Shown: positions 51,601 through 64,000 of the stretch, piece by piece | Numbering within the stretch: the stretch's first letter is position 1 | Layout: the number at the start of each line of letters is the position of its first letter | NCBI GenBank assembly: GCA_030562195.1 | Contig: JAUJPP010000012.1 | Span: 3,534,001 to 3,598,000 of the forward strand | Direction: 5' to 3' | DNA: 64,000 nt | Source: Nipponacmea schrenckii | Taxonomy: Eukaryota; Mollusca; Gastropoda; Lottiidae | The notes under the pieces: model-generated | What the model saw: only the letters and a program-made list of their open reading frames with translations | Databases searched by the model: none | What the model was told of the DNA's origin: nothing | Translations under genes and position numbers: made by a program

Positions 51601-54600
51601 TTGAAACAATAGACTAGGTGAAAACATATGACAGCAATTTTATTCATATGTCACATTCTTTGTTCAACAGAACACAATCTTACTATTGTTATTTTTTCTT
51701 TCCCAGAATACACTCTTACATTATTTACCCCCTTAGGTCAAGAGTACAGATGGCAACTGAAGTTTGGCTCCTTCTCAGTTGGAGTTGATATTTTTGGCTG
51801 TGTTTGGTATTTCACTGAAAAGCTTTCAACTTTTATTTTTTATGTTGTACTTTAAAATAAAGTCAACAAGGCTATAGCGTAATTGAGGCAAAAGCCTAGC
51901 TTTTAAAACAGGACCCAACTTTAAAATTTTCTTTTTGTATTTCGAATTTTCTCAGACACCTCTCTTCTATTTTTTACGTTGTGTTTTTTCGTTACACATT
52001 GTCTTTTTTTTCCTGAAATTTCCCTTTGTTGGCCTGGTTGATACGAACTTTGGATAGTTGAAAATTTTAGACTTTCAGCAAACTGCCATGTTAAAAGATC
52101 TTCTTGAACAAACCAAACTAAGCTCAAAGAAAAACTATACATAAGAAGATGGAGAATTATTGAATATTAATTATGAGATAGTATAATGACTATCCTGTCA
52201 ATGATGATAAATGACTAAATATTATTCATGATCAGATTGCCTGTTTACTTGTCGTGTAAAAACAATTATTCCACAGACACAGTGTCGCCAGATCATAATT
52301 TATAGCAATATTACTAACTAATGGATAATAGATTGAAGGAATTCATTAGAACATATCGATACTGTCTAGTCAGAAACTGTTTATCTTGGCTTCTATTATT
52401 CCACACAAGGGTTGAATGAACGTCCTGCAATGTTTTCTTCATTGCTGCATATTGCACTACACATTATGCGTTCATGTATATTATGTTTGGTGCAGAGTCA
52501 AATCTTAAACAATATCATAAGAAATTTGACACTATCTCAAAATAACCATGATTCAATGGTCAAAATCATTATATAAAAAGCTGACAGTTGATCTTATTGC
52601 TGTGTGCCATGAGATATTTGTTCTCTCCTCTTCCTGTTCAAGAACATTTAGAAGATTAATATTTGATACAAGTACCATCTTTGACACATTTGAATCTGAA
52701 TTTGGTATTGTAAAGACCAGAGAGGAAGATAGAACCAATTCATGTTTTTGTTTTGTAGCAATGCTGATAATATCCTAATATTAATGGTATTGTAAACTGA
52801 AGGCATCTGACACTGATAAAGATTAATAGTTGATAGAAGTATATGCGATGGATACAAGACATTGTTTTAATAGTACTGACATACAGTACCAATAACATCT
52901 CCTTATACCTAATAAAAGTACCATAAATAAACTGTTAGAAAGTAGTAAATACCACAGCTCAAGGAATAATGGTCTGCTAAATTAGATCTAATCACATTCC
53001 ACAGCTTAATGAGGCAGCTTAATGAAGGATCATTGACCCTTCTACTCCTCCAGACACTGGCTACTTCTCTAAATCAATCTGGTGGACTTCACACTAATGG
53101 CTGGTCTTAAGTACTGGCTAAGTACCATCAAACATTGTACTGTTACATTTCAACCGTCAATATTTTCAACTCTTGTTTATCCCTGGCTTTTTGTGAAGAG
53201 TTTGCTCTTCTGGTGTACGTTTCTACTACGATTATCAGATGAAGAAAATTGACATTTGTGTGTAGTTTAGTGCTAATACTTTTTGCCATGTTCATCCCCT
53301 TCAAATCAATTGGTTGGAAACAGCTGGAACGGATAATAACGATAATGATCAGACGCTTCCATTGTCCAGTCCATTTCAATAGTATTTACTATTAGATTAG
53401 AGTGTCTGGAAGACATTTCTACATTACAGAACCACTTTGGTGATTACTTTGGTAATCCTTGAAAACCACAAATGGTCCTCTTAAGTCTAAAATTTCCACA
53501 CCGTAATGAGCTTATATTACATAAAGACTGATAACGGGTGATTATTCGCTCTATTTTGAATAATATAAAGAGATTTGGGTTATTTGTGGTAATTGCTAGG
53601 AGAATATTAATGTTTTTGTCTGGGGTAAAACAAATAAAAGTTTGTGGAGTGATAATCCTGTAATTTACATAGCGTGTAAATAGATTAGTATTATAATGTG
53701 TCATATCGCTGACAAGTGACATCCTGAATAAGTAAACACCTTTGCTGATATTTACCAGATTTTTTATTTTCAAACATACTTTTTTGGTTCAATCTCATGT
53801 ACTTTTCTTATACATGTTCAGTGGTGATTCTTTAATTCACAAGATGATGGGGAGGTTGCAGCATTTAAGAAATTTAGAATAAATTTAAAACTGTTTTATA
53901 AAAGCAAAAAAAAGGACAGTATGGTTAGTCAGGATTTTAGTACTAAAAACATGATCAAAGGAATAGAACATGTTAAGACCATAATGCCACAGTTGACCAA
54001 CAAAACTGTTAACATCATTAACAAAATATTTTCTTAGAAAATCTCCTAAATCTGTTCAAGTAGGACTTGGTTAACAACTTAAAGAGAAAAAAATGAGTTT
54101 TTGTGGCCAATGAAAGCCATCTGGCTAATTTCCTGTATGGTCTAAATATCTTACATAATTAGGTCATATTTATTTAATTTATTGCCAAAATATCTCTCTG
54201 CTGCTTGTTTCACACTTCTGCCATTGATAAAGAAAGATAACCAATGTTTTTATTACAAATCAGTTTTCAAATTTTCTGTTATTACTGATGAAAATCTTTC
54301 TGAGCTGAAATAAAAGGTATGTGGAATGATAACACCAACTTGATGATGTTTCACAACATTCATTATTTACATACAGCCTTCTAATATCTAATAATATATA
54401 ATTACTCCGAAATAAGTGGTTGGATTCGTCCCAATAATTCAGGACATTACCACACCCAACATTATAGTTCCATACATTCTCTGACTAAGAGAATATATAT
54501 ATAATCAACAAAGAATCATACATATCAGCTCCAGGAGCATATTGCTTTATTCATTGTTTTCCTCTCCTTTTATCTTTATTATAGAGTAGATGTTGAGTTT

Positions 54601-56222
54601 TTCTCCCATCGTCAAGTAATATGTGGTGATGACAACTCTTGGTGATCTTATAAGGCATCTGGCAGGAGTGCTGTTAACAGGATCATATATGGATGCCCAG
54701 TGTCTAGATTGATATAAAATCTTTATCATTGTAATCTATATCGGACTGTAATCTATTATAGTTAGTAATGTATAACGGAAGTCAGAACACTTGTTATAGT
54801 AGCCACCTGTTGGTTAAAAAACAATAAGGCCTTAAGTACATGACCCTTATCAATTATTGACCCTTGACCTCACCTATCAGCTGACCACAAGCATTGACCT
54901 ATATAGCCATATCTTGTACAGGTGTAACCTGTAAAAAAGACTTAAGATAACTATCATTTGACCATAGATAGCAATATTAGTCTGCGATATCAGTTTCTGT
55001 TTTTGTCAGGGACGTTCTCTTGTCATCTCTCAACCAACTAACCAGATTCCTATTATGTAAGTTCAAAGGTCTTCATATTTTTGGGATTTTGAAAATCATG
55101 GTCCTAGTTTTAATTTTCCAAAAAAATAAATGATGCTAACTAATCTGAAATAAATTGACAAGTTAGTTGTGAAGCATTAAGACAAGATAATCAATATCCA
55201 GCAGATTTGTTGCTAAATGACAATCATAAAGTATTTAAATGACATGATCAATTATTTTAACAAGAAAAGTGCTGCTAGAGAAGCACTACTTTGACTTGGT
55301 AGAATTGATGCTCAATGATCATCACAAGGCACAGATCTTGGAAGATAACAGGATCAAGTATTTTAAATGAGTTCAGATACGGCTGATCGATTTCCATTTA
55401 TTCCAGTACACTTGAAATTTATTTCCAATAATCTCATCAAGTTAATTGCTCATTTCTTGTACAGAGATAAGATCAGTAACCACACACAAGTTAAAAATAT
55501 AGAAATATTGGAGTTTAATCATTCGCAGATCAAGTCGGTCTGACTCGCGTCTTTAAACATCGAAAACCAATCTAAGAAATTACTCCATCAGACTTTAGAA
55601 ACTAAACAGTGCCGATATTTTCGTTTTAATGAGTGGTAGGTTGGTAGACTGGTAACAGAAATACATGCTCTAGAATCAATAATCATTGTGAAACTATTCA
55701 CTTTCTGTCTACTTCCAAAACCACGTCTGCAAATTATAGATCCTCTTTATTAATCGAAGTACTTATCGCTTGAAGAGCTTCCAAAAATAATTCTAGACTG
55801 TTTCTGTTACAACAGTTTTATATTTAGAATAAAAGCAAAAATAAAATTCCGCGATAACTTGCATGTATCGAGTAATGTTCGCGCTATTGACATTATGTCT
55901 ATGAAAATGATATCTTCATAAATTTATGTTTTCATAAACAGCTGTAGACACGGCAGGCATCAAATTATTATATCAGACTTCATCTTTAAACTTTACAAGT
56001 CTGCTACTCATCTCTGTCGATTACATTCCTGTAACTTAATATATCATCACTTACTCCCTTCTGCTCTTTATCAGGTCAAAGGTTGAGCCAGGTTAAGAAA
56101 GGTTATCATGTTTTGATAACTCCCTCTAGCACTACTGACTTATTAATTACTTAATTATTATCTTATTTAATCAGTGAGTAAATGAAGTGTCTAATTGCTT
56201 GTCTGATAGCTATGTTAAGTGT

Positions 56223-56245
56223 TATAGTACTATTATAGTACTATT
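56223..56245. repeat. Direct repeat of TATAGTACTAT
   Basis: Two adjacent copies of the near-palindromic word TATAGTACTAT. It is a small local duplication. Confidence 0.7.
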
Positions 56246-59200
56246 AAACCAGTAATGTTCGGTATTGTGTGTCAGTAATGATGTAAATGATGCCCATTGT
56301 TTAAGACAGATGGTCAGGTCATGTGAGGACAAGCAACATGATAAATTGTTAAATCATGGTCAGAATGATGTCTTTTCAAATCAAGCTAATAAATTAATGT
56401 TTAGACTTTGTGTTCTCTAGATTGGATGAATGATGGAGGCAGTAGCCCATAGTTCACTTTTCAAATAATGCTTATCTAATGCTTATAAAAGGGTTACAGT
56501 ATTCAATTGGACCAAAGTATTGATGGCATGAGATGCAAGACAAGATTTCACTTTGTTTTCCTTGATAAATACAGGTTTATGAAATCACATGAATGAAAGT
56601 ATAATATTGGTTATTTGTACTGGACAATCTCATGCAATTTGTATCCCTGTAACTGTGACTCAGTCTTAAACATTACTATTCCAATATCTACATTTGAATT
56701 GAGAATATGGTAATTTCAGGTCTACAAATTGTGTCCTGAATCAAGAAATTCTGAGACTTCATTGCATTATTAGATATTGATAAACAGTCTATTATTGACA
56801 AGTCTGGGATGAATATTAACCCTTACATAACCAATAACTGAACTCAGTATTATAATTTATCATATAATTGAGTAATTTCCCTTTTAATTGGTAGTAAAGT
56901 GGTTAATAATTGAAAGAAGTTGATATGAGGTTGAACTAATGCTATGATATGATATTATACTAGAAGAATAGCAGTGTAATAATGATATTATTTAACTAGA
57001 ACTTGATGATTATTTGATGGAGTTATTAAGAGTGTAATGAGTAGTCAATATGTTTTAAACATGTACTATTATTTACTCTGCCTGCCATCAATAAAGTGAT
57101 CAGAAAGCGTTTGGATGAACATATTGATTGTGCATGTATAATTGAAATCATTCCTCTCAGGAAGCCAGCCCACTTCTTCAAAAGAATATTTAATAGCTTT
57201 GAAGATAACGTTTAAAACATGCATATTTGCAAGTCAATTAGTGAAGCAAACAAGGTGTATTCATTAAACAAATATGAATAAAATGGTCAGTTATCTGCCT
57301 TTTAATAAAAAAAAATACACCATAATTAAATATGGTAAGAGGTAAACTATTTTCAGCTCAGTTGGGCAAAGATATTATTATATAAAAAGTTTAAGTCCAA
57401 TTGCCTTCAGGTCGATTGATGTTAACGGCATGTGTTGCCGACAGAATATCCTGGACAGAACAGCTACATTTGGAAATCAAAATCAACATTGCAATATAGA
57501 CCTTGAAGAGCATTAGCAAAATTCTGAAAATTCTTCTGGTAGCTGAAATTAGGCACAGGCAGATGGACAAGGAATGCTTTAACAACCATTAACATTTCAT
57601 TGGTCTACAACAGACAAGATCATACCCTTGCTTTAAACAAGGTTGCTTATGTTAATTAGTTTTCTAATATAATTAGTTTTCTACTAGAATCATCATTATA
57701 GATACAAGGAAGAGAATCAAGTCATTATGTTAGTCATTTCAATTATGTTTCTGTTAATATTTTATACTAAACCTGATTTCATTTATCACTTTTCCTTTCA
57801 TCCCTGAACACTGCAGATCAGCCTTTACAACAGGCCTTAATCTAACACAACAAGGCTATGCTTTATCCTTTCCATTAAATGTTGATTTTGTAGTCAAATC
57901 TTCCCAAAATGCAATTATGCAAGTTATGCTAGTCCATCAGTAAAATTTTGTTTTGTAAAGTTGGTGAAGATATTTGTTTACAGTAGACAGTAAATAATAG
58001 ACTAAAATACTAAATAACCATTCACCTCTTTAACCTTATTATACCTTTTATTTATGATATTCTTATGTCACTGCTAGGTCATGACCTGGTTAACTTGCTT
58101 CACCTGACTTTACTTGATTATTTATAACAATATGTCACATTATATTAGTATTAACTATGAATTTATAGGAGTTTAACCTGTATTTATTTGGTAAAATATT
58201 GTACTGAATATAAAATTGTATATATAGAGAACTAAAATATTTATGCATGTTCAGGAACAGTCAACTGTCCACCAGAACTCTTCATGCAAAGGTTGAAAGA
58301 GGCTTTTTTAGTCACCCATGATGAAGTAATGATGAAACTGAATAATGACAAAATTTCGCTGGAAAAGTTGAAGGTTGTTAATAAAGTATTTAAGTAAAAT
58401 GTTTTCAGAGTGGTTAACATTTATATTCATATGTTACTATGTAACTAAAAAAAATATCCTAATTATCCTTGATAGTGATGGAAGCAGACTTGTTATATAA
58501 CTGACCTGGTTATAAGGTATCTTAACCTCATAAACTAGTTATTACAATATGTTACAGACTGATCGGAAGTCATAAAAACCTCTTAACCTGAATTCAGATT
58601 CTTATGATATAATAATGAGGTCATGTCCTTGGCCAATCTGTTCATTGACCAACCGTTTTAGTAACATTTTAGTAAGAGATCATCAAAATGTATGGAGATC
58701 TATGCAAGTTTTCATATATTTGACATCTAATTAAGATGGTCAATACAGATAAGCACTGTATTAGACAGTGGGAGAGTTTTTTTTCCAAAACAGGGACATC
58801 CAATGCGATCTTCCTTCTTGAATATTATTTTACAGTGTATGTTCTATTTAAAATGTTTTGCATTTCTTCTGTCCGCAGCTGGAGGCAGTAGGATAAGTAA
58901 GTTTCACTGTCTACCAGACAGTTATTTTTGGTATTTACTACCTCCCACTAGTATATAGACTGTGTGGTATTATTTGAATTTATGCCATAATATTATCATA
59001 AAATAAATGAGTATGTTAAGCCTAATAATTGCTATTAATTAAGTTAATGATTCATAAAAGAAGCAGGTAAAAGGTGGTAAGTTTATTGGGTTAATTACTT
59101 AATTTATCATCTTACATCCTGTTATCAGAATTAACCATGTTATTGACATGTCTATAAGGTCTAAAACCTTTGAAATTTTGATTTGAAATCAAAACAATAT

Positions 59201-62200
59201 GTTTACCAATAAGTTACCATTCTTTAACTTACTATGCTGATAAATCAAAATGTCCAAATTAACATGATGCTTGTTGTAAACAATTTGTTTGTCTGTAGAG
59301 ACTGGAGGTTAAACCTTCAAAACTCTTTATCCCTCTAATTATGATTTTAGGCGATGTTTGCAAGAAAGATTACAGATATTTACAGATGTTTGCTCAAAAA
59401 AAAAATTTGACTTGTCAGTAAATAGACTAGAAAATAAATCAGTTGTAGATCGGCAGTGTTTCATTCAGTGCTGGTACTGTCAGACAATTCCCAAGGTACT
59501 CGTTGAGAAAAATTTCAAATTCATACCGCACAGATTTTCCTATGAATTTCTGTAATTAGCAATGTATTTAACTTCTCTCTTGTGATTCATACAAGTTAAA
59601 AACAGTTAAATCTTGCTATAATCTGAAATATTTGCACCTGCTAGATTATATGCAGTTAGTTTTTGAAATGAATCTAGGCTACAATGCATGACTTAAAAGT
59701 TTTTATAAAGATAGAAACAAACATTGAGTCAATCATGTCATTCTAATTATGATAAGAATTCAACATAAAAACAATTGCATCGATTGAGAAGTTTTTGGCA
59801 TACATTTTCCACCTGGTTTTTGTGAGTTTTTGTGATGATATTTTGTGTGTTTTATCTCAGATTGTTGATATAAAGAATGGTTTATGAGAGTTGTAATGCA
59901 GATTCTATGAGTATAGACAACAATCATTCTAACATAAACTCCTGGAATAGACATTAACATGTTTTACTATAGAATACCTATAGGTGTTATCACAGGCTCA
60001 TATCTTAATTTTATGCACATGCATGTATCTAGGTCAAGGTCAGTTCCTTGTCTTTCTGGGGCAGGGTGCGCTTACTCCTAATGCCTACATCCGGTACCAT
60101 CTGATATGATTTAGAAGATGAAAATCTCTTGTGTTTAAAGGAATAAATCTGAGCATACTTTCATTCCAAGATAATTTTTGGTAACCTATGTAACTTTGCC
60201 TGTAAAGAAATCCCTCTCACTAATTTGAAAGTTATTGAACATTATTACACTTTAAGAGTGCCCAATATGTTTCCTTACAGCACAAAAATACTAACATCTT
60301 AAAGGCACACGTTCCTGTTTAATTAGACTAGCTCTTAAGACAAATCAGGATTCAAACTTCATTAACCAAAATCATGCCCTTTCTCTAGTAAAAATGAACA
60401 TTTCATGAAAGATTAATGCTAGAATGTTGATTATTGATAAGTGATTGTGTCTAAATTAAGGCAGATCTGACCCAGCATTAGATGAAAGGATTAGCACTAG
60501 ATTAACTGCATTGATTGAGTCAGATCACCTAACTAACATCTGCTAGTTCATTTCCTTACTGATTACACCATTTCCCTTTCTTCTTGGCTTTATTTCAATA
60601 TTAAAAAATGTTATTTTTCAGTCTTTTGAAATTCTGAAAAAATGCTTGAAATTCAAAATTGATAAATAAGATGTTTCCTAATGATTCTATTGTGTTTTAT
60701 AATAACTTCCTTATAAATTTTGTAATACATGTAACAATGATTAACTTGATTATAAGAGCAGATACAGTCAAAGTTTATTAACTGGAAAAATACATTGAAA
60801 TTTAAATTTTTTTACATTAAATTCATTTCCTTTTAATTGCATGCAAGTTATTTCATTCCAAGTGAAATGTATTTTTTTTCCACTGCCCATCTGGTGACTG
60901 ATTGATAATAGCTTCTAGTAGAGGTTTATATTGCTTTATTAATTCACCAGCATATTAAATATTGACAACTTTTATTCATGATTCATTGACTCAAATATCA
61001 AAATTAAAATTTTATTAAGAATATTTAATATGAAAGTTGCTCAATATTTTTATAACAAGTTTATAGATTTTGTATGCCTCATATTGGCTATGAAACATGT
61101 TGGGCCTTAAGCCATTGATTAATGGTGGAGCATTATAACATCACAGACTCATTTGTTCCACCATGATAGCCATTTTTCTGTGCCAATTGAAGCGAATGAA
61201 ATTCATGTTTTAACACAAAAGAGTGATATACAGATAAAGCGCACCAGTGAGCATTGATCATTATTTCATCCTAGAATGCAAATTAAGATTTGCGGTGAAT
61301 AGTGACATGCCATAGGATTCTGATTATTTATGTAAATTGATTGGGTAAGGTGATATGTTAGCATTATTCAACATCCATCATTCAAGCACGACATAGTAGA
61401 ATATTGTTAGATTCCAGTAAATAGGATACAGACACCAAGAATATGACATTGTTTAAATTAGTTTATCAATTTATATTAATAGCTATCCATCAAGTCAGTT
61501 AAGGATACCACATTGTCAATTCTGCTTAAAGAGACGCCATGGATGGTTTGGAAGCATTAACACGAAGCGACACCTATCCTGTGATCAATTAAGCTTGCTT
61601 CATAGCGTTTTGTTGTTTGCAACTAAACAATAAATCAACATGTAATATTAAAACCATGCATTTTCGAAAAATTGAACAATCAATTGCTTGTATGCCTGTA
61701 AGCCATCAACTGCTTTGTTCCAACAGTAAAAGCTTACACATCAATTTACTAATTCATTTCATAGAAATACCAGTCATTACTTAAAAGATTAAATTTCTAA
61801 AGCTTGACCTTTGCTATGATTATATTAATATCGCTATTGAAACAGGGGCCTTGTCGATTGTGTATGTCGTTAAACCAAGTGATATGTACCTATTTAATAT
61901 GTATCTAAAGATGTGTTGAGGTGTAATTTACCATTGATGACAAGATACATGTTGTTTTTAGCATTGCTTACATTTGATTTCTCTCCCTTAATGAGAACAT
62001 CAGAGATACATTCCTCCACAAATATTCCATAGAATTGAAAAACAGACAATTTTTGTTGGCAATACAACAAATGTGTTGTGTGGTCTAAGAAAAAGCCAGA
62101 TATTTGTAATGTTATCTGTGTGACTATTGTTGAGAAATGTCTTTCTGACACAACTAACTGCCAATTAGCATTCATAACAAATGACTGGAATTGCCTTCAC

Positions 62201-64000
62201 AAGAAAATCTGGAGCCTTTTTATACAGTCTGTATATATCATTCCATGTAAAATTCTTAAGTAGAAGACCTTCCTTTGGACTTGTGGCGACAAAGGCAAAT
62301 AATATTGAAATTTTGATTTGAATTATTGCTTTTAAAATCTCCTCTGAACTCAATTTCTTATACTTTCTTGTTATTGAATAGTTAAATTATTATTTGGTTA
62401 AGGGTGTTATAAGGTGTAATATTTGCTCTCAACCCAACAAATCATAAATATTTCATTGAAAAACTGAAATTGATGATGATGTGATCTCCAAGTAGAAGAT
62501 TTCTAAAATTTGAACATTAGAATAATGGCCATCTTACAGATAGTAGAGTTAAAGTCTTTACAGAAAAACCCTATTTTTTCAATCATCCATTTCAATACTT
62601 TTATTAATTACGGTTTTTAAGCAATACATTTCTATAGTTTTAACAAAAATTAAAGCAGAGAGCTGCCATTGGTTTTAATGTAAGTACATAAAACTGTTTG
62701 TATATTAATAATCACTTGATACCTATAATCTACCAAAAAGTACTAATATTATGATTAGGCTCTACAGGGGATTTGACAGTTAGTATTTATCATAGCTGGC
62801 AATGATAGATCATCTTTTAATCATGATACCTAATTAACTAATTAGTAACATCTCTTAATGAGGAAGTTATCACGTGATGGGTGGTGTTAATATTTTAATA
62901 TTTGATTGAACTGATCCTAGACTGAAAAGCACATTAGACTGTTGACATGCTTAAATGGAGAAGACTGCTTAAAGCAAATCTCATACATATTAAACATAAT
63001 GATATATATTGAAAAGAAATGGAGTGTTATATCCTACCTTTGTGCGTTTGCTTTGGCTAATGAAGATGGGCGATGAATTTGATATATCTCCATTGTCAGG
63101 ACTGTATCAAAATAAAGATGGACATGGAAAACATCAACTCTAAAAAGGGTAGGTCAATGCCACTGTCCTAGAAAAAATAATTTCCCGTTTTCATAAGCCC
63201 ATTAGATGCAGAAAAGTAAACTGTTAAATCAGTAGTCAATATCAGTGATATCAATTCAACACAATTCCTCTAGCTATGTAACCTTAATTTCTATCTTATC
63301 ATTAAGAGATGGAAGGTGAGAAGTAAGAGTATATATATTTATAAGGTCACAACAAGTCAGGAAGTTAACAGTGCCAAGTAGCTGTTAAAAGGAAACCTAT
63401 TAAATCTAATCAGACTATTCATACCAATCTTTATAAAACATGCCTCTTAAATTCTATAGCTTCTCTTATATACTGGTCTATATATATAAACATATAGCTA
63501 TTAATTACTGAGGGATTTAAAATTGTGACTAGAGACATCCTAAAAATCTTAGGGGATCAGAGAATTGGTTGGAGGCATTGATAAAGAGTCCTTAGGTGGA
63601 GAAGTTGTTAAGGAGCAGCAGAACTCTCAAAGAGGGCTTACAGCTCCATATTGCATTTAATAATTCAAAGATAAGAGGTTTGAATTTGAGCTGGGGTGGA
63701 AAAAGCCTTAGCAGTATAATTTTGGCTCTTTGTCCCTCCTGTCCTAGAAATGCCACAGAGTGTAACACAATATCTTATTATTGGATATTGACTGGAGAAT
63801 GAAAAAATAACGAAAGGGATATTGATTCACATGGAATTAAAATTGAAATTAAACATTTTTGTTTGAAACTATGTGAATGACATGACAATATTTCTGAAAC
63901 CCAAACCAGTGCCATAGTGAGTTAGCTCTTCATCAGCAGTTACAGACATTTTAGTTTGCTGTGCTGTTTGTTAGAATTTAAAACAGAATAATTTCCTTGA

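Larger units (their letters stand above)
36544..64000 (+). other. Inferred muscleblind intron, continuing beyond the window
   Basis: At least 27.4 kb follow the donor without any sequence that I could match to the second finger exon (G-R-C then C-K-Y-L/F-H-P). Contents are AT-rich sequence, simple repeats near 37372-37495 and 38281-38334, a 52-bp tandem array at 39157-39370, a duplicated block at 45303-45660 and a CpG-retaining pocket at about 55370-55950. ORFs such as 41032-41385 (117 codons), 50914-51240 (108, minus) and 53444-53773 (109, minus) have no recognisable domain and are treated as chance. An unrelated gene nested in the intron cannot be excluded. Confidence 0.5.

Noticed and set aside
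53444..53773. 109-codon minus-strand ORF
   Set aside because: No recognisable motif, no splice or promoter context and low-complexity residues.
59358..59555. ORF preceded by a TTTTAG acceptor-like word, considered as a next muscleblind exon
   Set aside because: It lacks the second-finger pattern (G-R-C then C-K-Y-L/F-H-P) and does not continue the phase-0 frame with any family residues.
36544..64000. Search for the exon encoding muscleblind finger 2
   Set aside because: Reading by eye found no sequence giving the conserved finger-2 residues; it most likely lies beyond the window. A translated search with a muscleblind protein would settle it.
1..64000. tRNA genes, CRISPR arrays, bacterial operons
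   Set aside because: No GGTTCGAATCC-type B box with a matching A box, no regularly spaced identical short repeats, and no dense coding; the sequence is eukaryotic.

Overview
The window is a piece of an AT-rich animal genome. It has long gene-free stretches, GT-AG splice signals, low-complexity tracts and no dense coding on either strand. Only one protein-coding segment can be recognised with confidence: the first coding exon of a muscleblind/MBNL-family RNA-binding protein on the + strand (coding 36346-36543, probable whole exon 36026-36543). The exon carries the first CCCH zinc finger of the family. It stops at the family's usual phase-0 splice junction, just before the second finger would begin. 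The N-terminal wording of the protein and the molluscan-style repeats (CCGT-rich simple sequence joined to a roughly 160-bp tandem array) suggest a lophotrochozoan, most likely a mollusc. That assignment is inference.

Layout: 1 to about 19.17 kb is apparently intergenic (or upstream of the mapped promoter) and holds only repeats and small CpG-retaining pockets. Around 19.18-19.40 kb is a compact promoter-like cluster (CCAAT, TATAAATAG, TGACGT) followed by a candidate non-coding first exon with a strong splice donor (GTAAGTAAGT at 19395). From 19.4 to 36.0 kb is the inferred first intron. It contains a second promoter-like cluster near 31.8-32.03 kb that shares a 14-bp TATA-region word with the first and also ends in a consensus donor, so it may be an alternative first exon. 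At 36.0-36.5 kb lies the coding exon, with a pyrimidine-rich acceptor, a 30-codon upstream ORF, the start codons, finger 1 and the donor. From 36.54 kb to the end is intron that runs past the window; the exon for the second finger was not found.

How it would work: one or two distal promoters make 5' leader exons that splice over 4 to 17 kb to the shared first coding exon, which would then splice to the remaining fingers beyond the window. The isolated exon between very long introns is the same architecture from which circular muscleblind RNA is made in flies and vertebrates. The sequence allows that here, but only RNA data could show it. No bacterial, viral or CRISPR-like system is present. 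Almost all six-frame ORFs over 60 codons look like chance ORFs in AT-rich DNA.
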